A DNA stretch of 64,000 nt from Opisthocomus hoazin (Eukaryota; Chordata; Aves; Opisthocomiformes; Opisthocomidae). The translations under genes were made by a program, and so were the position numbers. Under the pieces are notes generated by a model. The model saw only the letters and a program-made list of their open reading frames with translations, did no database searches and had not been told where the DNA came from. Positions 14,181-25,128 of the stretch are shown here, piece by piece (positions within the stretch are counted from its first letter, which is position 1; each line of letters starts with the position of its first letter). The DNA is taken from contig NC_134428.1 of assembly GCF_030867145.1 (NCBI RefSeq), positions 806,001 through 870,000 on the forward strand, written 5' to 3'.

Positions 14181-14582
14181 TGTTTTGGTTTTGGTTGCCG
14201 CCTGCAACAAAAGCGCCACGTGGCCGACCCTCCCCCCCGCCGCGGTGCGGAGGAGAATGGAAAGAAAACAGGCAGAAAACCGGTGGGTCGGGATAAGGGC
14301 AGTTTAACAGAACAACAAACAGATGGAACAGGAACAACAACGATACAGATAAGGAGAAAACACGACAAAAAACAGACAGCTGCTCTCTCGGACCGGCGCC
14401 GCACGCTCCCGAGCCACGAGAGGGTTCTAGCCGAGCCGCCCCCCCAGCGGAACCCAGCGTGACGTCACAGGGTATGGAATACCGGGCTCTGTTCGGCCAG
14501 GTGGGGTCAGCCCTCACCCCCCGGCTGTGCCCCTTCCTGGAGTCCGGTGAAAATTAACCCTGTCCTGGCCGAACCCAGGACA
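14181..14582 (-). mobile_element. Solo LTR, avian ERV (ERVL-like), ancestral copy
   Basis: A 402-bp element begins TGTTTTGG and ends CCCAGGACA, flanked on both sides by the 5-bp direct repeat TACAG (14176-14180 and 14583-14587). No internal retroviral sequence is present, so it is a solo LTR. Its architecture matches, as I recall it, a common avian ERVL-type LTR in antisense: a GCCACGTGGCC-like start, a TTTAACAGAACA stretch, a CRE TGACGTCA followed by CAGGGTATGGAA, a GGCCAGGTGGGGTCAGC segment, and the end AAAATTAACCCTGTCCTGGCC. The LTR sense strand should be minus. It differs in many places from the 15 later copies and is the only one with a matching target duplication. Confidence 0.82.
14460..14467. 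promoter_or_regulatory. Palindromic CRE (TGACGTCA) in the solo LTR
   Basis: This is the perfect CREB/ATF consensus site. The same site is kept in LTR copies at 15307, 20168, 25034, 29862, 32548, 45310 and 49234. It is changed to TGATGTCA in the other eight copies, a CpG-decay type substitution. In this LTR family the site lies upstream of the core promoter, so any transcription would run leftwards. Confidence 0.7.
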
Positions 14583-14744
14583 TACAGCATTCAGCACTGG
14601 CAGGACAAGGCAACACCACCACCTCTTCCTGAACTGGTAAATGAGTTTCTGGATTTTAGGGAAGTCTAACTAGTTTGAAATTCCTTACTGAAATCGCACT
14701 GCGAGAACTGGCACCCTTCCACCACCACCCAGCTAGCCGTTAAT
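14583..14744. repeat. Spacer U (162 bp), right flank of the solo LTR
   Basis: This is unique-looking sequence beginning TACAGCATTCAGCACTGG and ending CCGTTAAT. Further copies at 19444-19604, 24310-24471, 29138-29299, 44589-44750 and 48510-48671 each follow a full-length LTR. No gene or RNA is recognised in it. Confidence 0.9.
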
Positions 14745-15008
14745 GTCACTAGCAGATCAGGGGCTCCGCAGAACGTGCAGTGTAGTGCTGCGAGTCACGT
14801 AGACAGAAGGACACAAAATGACACATGCAAAGAAAGCTTTAAAATTCAAAGGCAGACTTCTCTTCCTCTTGCTACCTTTGCACAAAGTCTACTGCAAGCT
14901 AACAATATTTGCAAAGATAAACATCTGAAGTATATTAGGATGGTCAGATGCAGTTAGTGTCATCTGTCCCATTACAGATCGTATCTGTGACTTAAATTGC
15001 TGAAAAAC
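14745..15008. repeat. Spacer R (264 bp), left flank of the array LTRs
   Basis: It starts GTCACTAGCAGATCAGG and ends TTGCTGAAAAAC directly before an LTR start (TGTTTCGG). It recurs before each of the 15 array LTRs, either after spacer U or after the last 191-bp unit. Overlapping open frames of about 60 residues in two phases are conserved only because the DNA is conserved; no coding signal is evident. Confidence 0.9.
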
Positions 15009-15399
15009 TGTTTCGGTTTCGGCTGCCGCCGGCAACAAAAGCGCCACGCAGCCGCCCCTCCCCCTGCCGGCGTGCGGAGGAGGAGAATGAAAAGAAAGAG
15101 GCAGAAACAGGTGGGTCGGGATAAGGGCAGTTTAACAGAACAGCAAACAGAGGGAAAACAGGAACAACAACGATACAAATAAGGAGAAAACACAACAACG
15201 AACCGTACAACCCAGACAGCTGCTCTGCCGAAACAGGACCGGTGCTGCGTCCCCCCAAGCCGCGAGTGCCTTCCCGCTGCCCCGCCCTCCCCACCGGAAC
15301 CCAGCGTGACGTCACAGGGTATGGAACACTGGGCTCTGTTTGGCCAGGTGGGGTCAGCCCCTCCCCCCGGCTGCGCCCCTTCCTGGAGTCCGGTGAAAA
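15009..15399 (-). mobile_element. LTR copy 1, right end replaced by satellite
   Basis: It starts TGTTTCGG and is cut at GGTGAAAA, where the full LTR would read TTAACCCTGTCC; the 10-bp satellite starts at the next base. CRE intact at 15307-15314. A Sp1-like CCCCGCCC box lies near 15280. Confidence 0.85.
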
Positions 15400-17890
15400 T
15401 GAGAACACATCAGAACACATCAGAACCAAACAGAACACAGCAGAACACTACACATGTGAAGACAAGAGAACACAACAGAACAAAACAGAACACTACACAC
15501 TTGAAGAGAACAGAACACAACAGAACACTTCACATGTGAACACATCAGAACACAATAGAACGAAACAGAACACTACACATCAGAACATCACAGAACCCAA
15601 GAGAATACAACAGAACACAACAGAAGACTACGGAACACAGTAGAACACTACACAGGAGAACACATCATAACAAAACAGAACACAACAGAACACTACACTT
15701 GAAAACACAACAGAAGACAACGCAATAGTACACATGAGAACACATCAGAACACAACAGAACACATAAGAACATCACTGCACACAACTCAACACTACATAT
15801 GTGAACAGAACACAGTAGAACACAACAGAACACAACAGAACAGAAAAATACACGAGAACACAAGAGAACACATCAGAACACAACAGAACACTACACATGA
15901 GAACACATGAAAACACATGAGAACACAACAGAACACAACAGAACACTGCACATCAGAATATAACAGAACACATCATAACACAACGAAAAACGACAGAACA
16001 CTAAAAATGAGAACACAGCAGAACACATCAGAACAAAACAGAACAGAACAGAACAGAACAGAACACATTAGAACACAACAGAACACAGCAGAACACAACA
16101 GAACACAAAAGACCACAACAGAACACAAAAGTACACAACAGAACAGAACACTACACATGAGAACACAACAGAACACAACCGAACACAACAGAAAACAACA
16201 GAACAGTACACATGAGAACACATCACAACACAACAGAACACAAAAGATCACTACACATCAGAACACAACAGAACACATAAGAATACAACAGAACACATCA
16301 GAACACAACAGAAGACAACAGAACACTACACATGAGAACACATGAGAACACAAGAGAACACAACAGAACACAACAGAACACTGCACATCAGAATATAACA
16401 GAACACATCAGAGCACAACAAAAAACAACAGAACACTGAAAATGAGAACACAGCAGAACACATCAGAACAAAACAGAACACAACAGAACACAACAGAACA
16501 CAACACGTTAGAACACAACAGAACACAGCAGAACACATCAGAACAAAACAGAACACAACAGAACACAACAGAACACAACAGAACACAACACAATATTACA
16601 CATCACAGAACACTACACGTAAACACAACAGAGCACAAGAGATCACAACACAACACAACAGAACACTACACATGAGAACACAACAGACCACAACAGAACA
16701 CATCAGAACACAGCAGAACACAACAGAAAAGACAACAGAAAACAACAGAACACTACACATGAGAACACATCAGAACACAACAGAACACACAGAACACAAC
16801 AGAACACCACTGAACACAACAGAACACAACAGAACACAACAGAACACAACAGAACACAAAAGAACACTGCACACGACAACACATCAGAACACAAGAGAAC
16901 ACAAGAGAATACAACACATCAGAACACAACAGAACACATCAGAACACATCATAACACAGCAGAACACAACAGAACACTACACAGCACTACAAAATGCTAC
17001 ATGTGAAGTAATCAGAACACAACAGAACACAACAGAACACTATACATGAGTACACATCAGAACACAACAGAACACAAGAGAACACAACAGAACACCACAG
17101 AACACTACACATGAGAACACAACAGAACACAACAGAACACAAAAGAACACTGCACCTGAGAACATATCAGAACACAACAGAACACAACAGAACACAACAG
17201 AACACAAAAGAACACTGCACCTGAGAACACATCAGAACAAAACAGAACACAACACAACACATGAAGACACAACAGAACACAAAAGAACACAATAGAACAC
17301 AACACAATACTACACATGAGAACACATCAGAACACAACAGAACACACAAGAACACAACAGAACATGAGAACACTACACATGTGAACAGAATTGAACACAA
17401 TAGAACACAACAGAACAAAACAGAAGAGAACAGAACAGAACACTACACATGAGAACACAACAGAACACAACAGAACACAAAAGAACACAACAGAACAGTA
17501 CACATGAGAATACATCAGAACATCAGAGAACACAACAGAACACAACATAACACAGCAGAACACATCAGAACACAGGAGAATACTATAAATGAGAACACAA
17601 GAAAACATATCAGAACACAATAGAACACTACACATCAGAACACAATAGAACACATCAGAACAAAACAGAAAAAAACAGAACAGAACCAAAAAGAATACAA
17701 TACATCAGAACACAAAAGAACACATCAGAACACAGCAGAACACAACAGAACACAACAGAACACAACAAAAAACAACAGAACACTAAAAATGAGTACACAT
17801 CAGAACACAGGAGAACACAACACAATATTACAGAACGCAAGAGAATACTAAATGTGAACACAACAGAACAGAAGAAAGAAAGAAAACAGA
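15400..17890. repeat. 10-bp-period satellite, block 1 (long form, 2.49 kb)
   Basis: It is built from GAACACAACA and variants such as GAACACATCA and GAACACTACACATGA. The plus strand is very rich in A and C and almost free of T. The 10-bp period rotates the frame, so all three frames on both strands read as low-complexity polypeptides (QNTTEHNRTQ on plus, CSVVFCCVLL on minus). AGAACA, the steroid-receptor half-site, recurs about every 10 bp. The block ends in GAAAGAAAGAAAACAGAA. Confidence 0.95.
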
Positions 17891-18110
17891 ATTAATTGCT
17901 TGGACAGGTTGCAAAAAAAATATATACATATTCCCTGAGGGATAGGTTCTTAGCTATGTAAATTTTTCCTATGTCCAAACAAATAATTAATTCAAATAGT
18001 GTTACATGTCATTACAGAAATTGTATATCTGATGTTTCCTTCTTCAGTAGTTATCCCTAAACAAACTGTATACTGTGCTAACCACATATGCTTCTAGTAT
18101 TAGAGCATGT
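17891..18110. repeat. Spacer M (220 bp) between satellite and 191-bp repeats
   Basis: This is A/T-rich sequence beginning TTAATTGCTTGGACAGG and ending TATTAGAGCATGT. The other copies are at 22757-22976, 27396-27614, 31308-31526, 33994-34212, 36881-37099, 39959-40177, 43038-43256, 46766-46984 and 50680-50898. No gene is recognised. Confidence 0.9.
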
Positions 18111-18758
18111 AGCTCGCAGCCAGAAGAGGCTAGCCTGGAAAGCTGTTGCTCAGCCTCATCTGCCCATGGCACAGCTCGCATAGAAACACAGAGACGGGGG
18201 CTGCTTGCTTGTCTTCCCACCTCAAACTTCAAACGTAGATTTGGGGGTTCGTGCAGGGGACCTCCGGCAGCCCTGCTCCGAAAATGCGAACGTCTGCAGA
18301 TAGCTCGCAGCCACAAAGAGCTAGCCTGGAAAGCTGTTGCTCAGCCTCATCTGCCCATGGCACTGCTCGCACAGAGGCACAGAGACTGGGGCTGCTTTCT
18401 TGTCTTGCCACCTCAAACTTCAAACGTAGATTAGGTGGTCAATGCATGGGGCCTGCTGGAGCCCTGCTCTGAAAATGTGAACGTCTGCAGATAGCTCGCA
18501 GGCAGAAAGATCTAGCCTGGAAAGCTGTTGCTCAGCCTCATCTGCCCATGGCACTGCTCGCACAGAGGCACAGAGACTGGGGCTGCTTGCTTGTCTTGCC
18601 CCCTCAGACTTCAAACGTAACTTTGAGAGTTCGTGCAGGGGGCCTCCGGCAGCGCTGCTCTGAAAATGTGAACGTCTGCAGATAGCTCGCAGCCAGAAAG
18701 AGCTAGCCTGGAAAGCTGTTGCTCAGCCTCGTCTGCTCATGGCACTGCTCGCACAGAG
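18111..18758. repeat. 191-bp tandem repeat, array 1 (3.4 units)
   Basis: Units start AGCTCGCAGCC at 18111, 18302, 18493 and 18684, exactly 191 bp apart. Each carries GCCTGGAAAGCTGTTGCTCAG, CCATGGCACTGCTCGCACAG and AATGCGAACGTCTGCAGAT or close variants. The last unit breaks off at GCACAGAG, where spacer R begins. Unit length resembles the roughly 190-bp satellites reported from several bird groups; I claim no sequence match. Confidence 0.93.
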
Positions 18759-19024
18759 CAGTCACTAGCAGATCAGGGGCTCCGCAGAACGTGCAGTGTA
18801 GTGCTGTGAGTCACGTAGACAGAAGGACACAAAATGACACATGCAAAGAAAGCTTTAAAATTCAAAGACAGGCTTCTCTTCCTCTTGCTACCTTTGCACA
18901 AAGTCTACTGCAAGCTAACAATATTTGCAAAGGTAAACATCTGGAGTATATTAGGATGGTCAGATGCAGTTAGTGTCATCTGTCCCATTACAGATCATAT
19001 CTGTGACTTAAATTGCTGAAAAAC

Positions 19025-19443
19025 TGTTTCGGTTTCGGCTGCCGCCTGCAACAAAAGCGCCACGCAGCCGCCCCTCCCCCCCCTGGCGTGCGGAGGAGAA
19101 TGAAAAGAAAGAGGCAGAAACAGGTGGGTCGGGATAAGGGCAGTTTAACAGAACAGCAAACAGAGGTAAAACAGGAACAACAACGATACAAATAAGGAGA
19201 AAACACAACAACGAACCTTACAACCCAGACAGCTGCTCTCCCGAAACAGGACCGGCGCTGCATCCCCCCAAGCCGCGAGTGCCTTCCCGCCGCCCCGCCC
19301 CCCCCCACCGGAACCCAGCGTGATGTCACAGGGTATGGAACACCAGGCTCTGTTTGGCCAGGTGGGGTCAGCCCCCACCCCCCGGCTGTGCCCCTTTCTG
19401 GAGTCCGGTGAAAATTAACCCTGTCCTGGCCGAACCCAGGACA
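19025..19443 (-). mobile_element. Full-length LTR, hybrid flanks (1st)
   Basis: 419 bp, TGTTTCGG to CCCAGGACA. The left flank is spacer R (GAAAAAC) and the right flank is spacer U (TACAG), so there is no target duplication. CRE changed to TGATGTCA. Confidence 0.85.
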
Positions 19444-19869
19444 TACAGCATTCAGCACTGGCAGGACAAGGCAACACCACCACCTCTTCCTGAACTGGTA
19501 AATGAGTTTCTGGATTTTAGGGAAGTCTAACTAGTTTGAAATTCCTTACTGAAATCGCACTGCGAGAACTGGCACCCTTCCACCACCACCCAGCTAGCCG
19601 TTAATGTCACTAGCAGATCAGGGGCTCCGCAGAACGTGCAGTGTAGTGCTGCGAGTCACGTAGACAGAAGGACACAAAATGACACATGCAAAGAAAGCTT
19701 TAAAATTCAAAGGCAGACTTCTCTTCCTCTTGCTACCTTTGCACAAAGTCTACTGCAAGCTAACAATATTTGCAAAGATAAACATCTGGAGTATATTAGG
19801 ATGGTCAGATGCAGTTAGTGTCATCTGTCCCATTACAGATCGTATCTGTGACTTAAATTGCTGAAAAAC

Positions 19870-20260
19870 TGTTTCGGTTTCGGCTGCCGCCGGCAACAAA
19901 AGCGCCACGCAGCCGCCCCTCCCCCTGCCGGCGTGCGGAGGAGGAGAATGAAAAGAAAGAGGCAGAAACAGGTGGGTCGGGATAAGGGCAGTTTAACAGA
20001 ACAGCAAACAGAGGGAAAACAGGAACAACAACGATACAAATAAGGAGAAAACACAACAACCAACCGTACAACCCAGACAGCTGCTCTGCCGAAACAGGAC
20101 CGGTGCTGCGTCCCCCCAAGCCGCGAGTGCCTTCCCGCTGCCCCGCCCTCCCCACCGGAACCCAGCGTGACGTCACAGGGTATGGAACACTGGGCTCTGT
20201 TTGGCCAGGTGGGGTCAGCCCCTCCCCCCGGCTGCGCCCCTTCCTGGAGTCCGGTGAAAA
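19870..20260 (-). mobile_element. LTR copy 2, fused to satellite
   Basis: 391 bp, truncated at GGTGAAAA like copy 1 and nearly identical to it. CRE intact at 20168-20175. Confidence 0.85.
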
Positions 20261-22756
20261 TGAGAACACATCAGAACACATCAGAACCAAACAGAACACA
20301 GCAGAACACTACACATGTGAAGACAAGAGAACACAACAGAACAAAACAGAACACTACACACTTGAAGAGAACAGAACACAACAGAACACTTCACATGTGA
20401 ACACATCAGAACACAATAGAACGAAACAGAACACTACACATCAGAACATCACAGAACCCAAGAGAATACAACAGAACACAACAGAAGACTACGGAACACA
20501 GTAGAACACTACACAGGAGAACACATCATAACAAAACAGAACACAACAGAACACTACACTTGAAAACACAACAGAAGACAACGCAATAGTACACATGAGA
20601 ACACATCAGAACACAACAGAACACATAAGAACATCACTGCACACAACTCAACACTACATATGTGAACAGAACACAGTAGAACACAACAGAACACAACAGA
20701 ACAGAAAAATACACGAGAACACAAGAGAACACATCAGAACACAACAGAACACTACACATGAGAACACATGAAAACACATGAGAACACAACAGAACACAAC
20801 AGAACACTGCACATCAGAATATAACAGAACACATCATAACACAACGAAAAACGACAGAACACTAAAAATGAGAACACAGCAGAACACATCAGAACAAAAC
20901 AGAACAGAACAGAACAGAACAGAACAGAACACATTAGAACACAACAGAACGCAGCAGAACACAACAGAACACAAAAGACCACAACAGAACACAAAAGTAC
21001 ACAACAGAACAGAACACTACACATGAGAACACAACAGAACACAACCGAACACAACAGAAAACAACAGAACAGTACACATGAGAACACATCACAACACAAC
21101 AGAACACAAAAGATCACTACACATCAGAACACAACAGAACACATAAGAATACAACAGAACACATCAGAACACAACAGAAGACAACAGAACACTACACATG
21201 AGAACACATGAGAACACAAGAGAACACAACAGAACACAACAGAACACTGCACATCAGAATATAACAGAACACATCAGAGCACAACAAAAAACAACAGAAC
21301 ACTGAAAATGAGAACACAGCAGAACACATCAGAACAAAACAGAACACAACAGAACACAACAGAACACAACACGTTAGAACACAACAGAACACAGCAGAAC
21401 ACATCAGAACAAAACAGAACACAACAGAACACAACAGAACACAACAGAACACAACACAATATTACACATCACAGAACACTACACGTAAACACAACAGAGC
21501 ACAAGAGATCACAACACAACACAACAGAACACTACACATGAGAACACAACAGACCACAACAGAACACATCAGAACACAGCAGAACACAACAGAAAAGACA
21601 ACAGAAAACAACAGAACACTACACATGAGAACACATCAGAACACAACAGAACACACAGAACACAACAGAACACCACTGAACACAACAGAACACAACAGAA
21701 CACAACAGAACACAACAGAACACAAAAGAACACTGCACACGACAACACATCAGAACACAAGAGAACACAAGAGAATACAACACATCAGAACACAACAGAA
21801 CACATCAGAACACATCATAACACAGCAGAACACAACAGAACACTACACAGCACTACAAAATGCTACATGTGAAGTAATCAGAACACAACAGAACACAACA
21901 GAACACTATACATGAGTACACATCAGAACACAACAGAACACAAGAGAACACAACAGAACACCACAGAACACTACACATGAGAACACAACAGAACACAACA
22001 GAACACAAAAGAACACTGCACCTGAGAACATATCAGAACACAACAGAACACAACAGAACACAACAGAACACAAAAGAACACTGCACCTGAGAACACATCA
22101 GAACAAAACAGAACACAACACAACACATGAAGACACAACAGAACACAAAAGAACACAATAGAACACAACACAATACTACACATGAGAACACATCAGAACA
22201 CAACAGAACACACAAGAACACAACAGAACATGAGAACACTACACATGTGAACAGAATTGAACACAATAGAACACAACAGAACAAAACAGAAGAGAACAGA
22301 ACAGAACACTACACATGAGAACACAACAGAACACAACAGAACACAAAAGAACACAACAGAACAGTACACATGAGAATACATCAGAACATCAGAGAACACA
22401 ACAGAACACAACATAACACAGCAGAACACATCAGAACACAGGAGAATACTATAAATGAGAACACAAGAAAACATATCAGAACACAATAGAACACTACACA
22501 TCAGAACACAATAGAACACATCAGAACAAAACAGAAAAAAACAGAACAGAACCAAAAAGAATACAATACATCAGAACACAAAAGAACACATCAGAACACA
22601 GCAGAACACAACAGAACACAACAGAACACAACAAAAAACAACAGAACACTAAAAATGAGTACACATCAGAACACAGGAGAACACAACACAATATTACAGA
22701 ACGCAAGAGAATACTAAATGTGAACACAACAGAACAGAAGAAAGAAAGAAAACAGA
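20261..22756. repeat. 10-bp-period satellite, block 2 (long form, 2.50 kb)
   Basis: Nearly identical to block 1. It is 5 bp longer, through one extra AGAAC in the CAGAACAGAACAGAACA run near 20905. Confidence 0.95.
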
Positions 22757-22976
22757 ACTAATTGCTTGGACAGGTTGCAAAAAAAATATATACATATTCC
22801 CTGAGGGATAGGTTCTTAGCTATGTAAACTTTTCCTATGTCCAAACAAATAATTAATTCAAATAGTGTTACATGTCATTACAGAAATTGTATATCTGATG
22901 TTTCCTTCTTCAGTAGTTATCCCTAAACAAACTGTATACTGTGCTAACCACATATGCTTCTAGTATTAGAGCATGT

Positions 22977-23624
22977 AGCTCGCAGCCAGAAGAGGCTAGC
23001 CTGGAAAGCTGTTGCTCAGCCTCATCTGCTCATGGCACAGCTCGCATAGAAACACAGAGACGGGGGCTGCTTGCTTGTCTTCCCACCTCAAACTTCAAAC
23101 GTAGATTTGGGGGTTCGTGCAGGGGACCTCCGGCAGCCCTGCTCCGAAAATGCGAACGTCTGCAGATAGCTCGCAGCCACAAAGAGCTAGCCTGGAAAGC
23201 TGTTGCTCAGCCTCATCTGCCCATGGCACTGCTCGCACAGAGGCACAGAGACTGGGGCTGCTTTCTTGTCTTGCCACCTCAAACTTCAAACGTAGATTAG
23301 GTGGTCAATGCATGGGGCCTGCTGGAGCCCTGCTCTGAAAATGTGAACGTCTGCAGATAGCTCGCAGGCAGAAAGATCTAGCCTGGAAAGCTGTTGCTCA
23401 GCCTCATCTGCCCATGGCACTGCTCGCACAGAGGCACAGAGACTGGGGCTGCTTGCTTGTCTTGCCCCCTCAGACTTCAAACGTAACTTTGAGAGTTCGT
23501 GCAGGGGGCCTCCGGCAGCGCTGCTATGAAAATGCGAACGTCTGCACATAGCTCGCAGCCAGAAAGAGCTAGCCTGGAAAGCTGTTGCTCAGCCTCGTCT
23601 GCTCATGGCACTGCTCGCACAGAG
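22977..23624. repeat. 191-bp tandem repeat, array 2 (3.4 units)
   Basis: Same unit number as array 1. The last unit reads GCTGCTATGAAAATGCGAACG where array 1 has GCTGCTCTGAAAATGTGAACG. Confidence 0.93.
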
Positions 23625-23890
23625 CAGTCACTAGCAGATCAGGGGCTCCGCAGAACGTGCAGTGTAGTGCTGTGAGTCACGTAGACAGAAGGACACAAAA
23701 TGACACATGCAAAGAAAGCTTTAAAATTCAAAGACAGGCTTCTCTTCCTCTTGCTACCTTTGCACAAAGTCTACTGCAAGCTAACAATATTTGCAAAGGT
23801 AAACATCTGGAGTATATTAGGATGGTCAGATGCAGTTAGTGTCATCTGTCCCATTACAGATCATATCTGTGACTTAAATTGCTGAAAAAC

Positions 23891-24309
23891 TGTTTCGGTT
23901 TCGGCTGCCGCCTGCAACAAAAGCGCCACGCAGCCGCCCCTCCCCCTGCCGGCGTGCGGAGGAGAATGAAAAGAAAGAGGCAGAAACAGGTGGGTCGGGA
24001 TAAGGGCAGTTTAACAGAACAGCAAACAGAGGTAAAACAGGAACAACAACGATACAAATAAGGAGAAAACACAACAACGAACCTTACAACCCAGACAGCT
24101 GCTCTCCCGAAACAGGACCGGCGCTGCATCCCCCCAAGCCGCGAGTGCCTTCCCGCCGCCCCGCCCCCCCCCACCGGAACCCAGCGTGATGTCACAGGGT
24201 ATGGAACACCAGGCTCTGTTTGGCCAGGTGGGGTCAGCCCCCACCCCCCGGCTGTGCCCCTTTCTGGAGTCCGGTGAAAATTAACCCTGTCCTGGCCGAA
24301 CCCAGGACA
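23891..24309 (-). mobile_element. Full-length LTR, hybrid flanks (2nd)
   Basis: 419 bp, spacer R on the left and spacer U on the right. CRE reads TGATGTCA. Confidence 0.85.
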
Positions 24310-24735
24310 TACAGCACTCAGCACTGGCAGGACAAGGCAACACCACCACCTCTTCCTGAACTGGTAAATGAGTTTCTGGATTTTAGGGAAGTCTAACTAG
24401 TTTGAAATTCCTTACTGAAATCGCACTGCGAGAACTGGCACCCTTCCACCACCACCCAGCTAGCCGTTAATGTCACTAGCAGATCAGGGGCTCCGCAGAA
24501 CCTGCAGTGTAGTTCTGCGAGTCACGTAGACAGAAGGACACAAAATGACACATGCAAAGAAAGATTTAAAATTCAAAGACAGGCTTCTCTTCGTCTTGCT
24601 ACCTTTGCACAAAGTCTACTGCAAGCTAACAATATTTGCAAAGGTAAACATCTGGAGTATATTAGGATGGTCAGATGCAGTTAGTGTCATCTGTCCCATT
24701 ACAGATCATATCTGTGACTTAAATTGCTGAAAAAC

Positions 24736-25128
24736 TGTTTCGGTTTCGGCTGCCGCCGGCAACAAAAGCGCCACGCAGCCGCCCCTCCCCCTGCCGGCGT
24801 GCGGAGGAGGAGAATGAAAAGAAAGAGGCAGAAACAGGTGGGTCGGGATAAGGGCAGTTTAACAGAACAGCAAACAGAGGGAAAACAGGAACAACAACGA
24901 TACAAATAAGGAGAAAACACAACAACGAACCGTACAACCCAGACAGCTGCTCTGCCGAAACAGGACCAGTGCTGCGTCCCCCCAAGCCGCGAGTGCCTTC
25001 CCGCTGCCCCGCCCTCCCCACCGGAACCCAGCGTGACGTCACAGGGTATGGAACACTGGGCTCTGTTTGGCCAGGTGGGGTCAGCCCCCCCCCCCCCGGC
25101 TGCGCCCCTTCCTGGAGTCCGGTGAAAA
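24736..25128 (-). mobile_element. LTR copy 3, fused to satellite
   Basis: 393 bp with an expanded C run (about 25086-25097). CRE intact at 25034-25041. Confidence 0.85.

Noticed and set aside
14820..15000. 61-codon frame in spacer R repeated in every unit
   Set aside because: A second frame of similar length overlaps it and is equally conserved; no third-position bias can be argued from near-identical copies.
14992..15438. Conserved minus-strand open frames of 147-172 codons through each LTR
   Set aside because: They run through LTR regulatory sequence and into satellite, start at different places per copy, and match no retroviral product. Conservation reflects DNA-level homogenisation.
15400..17890. 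Many open frames of 60-125 codons on both strands (QNTTEHNRTQ-type and CSVVFCCVLL-type proteins)
   Set aside because: The 10-bp monomer lacks stop codons in every frame, so open frames arise from composition alone; they occur equally on both strands and end only where the monomer mutates.
18111..18758. Open frames of 70-144 codons across the 191-bp repeats
   Set aside because: 191 is not a multiple of three, so the frame shifts at each unit; both strands are open and no known domain is seen.
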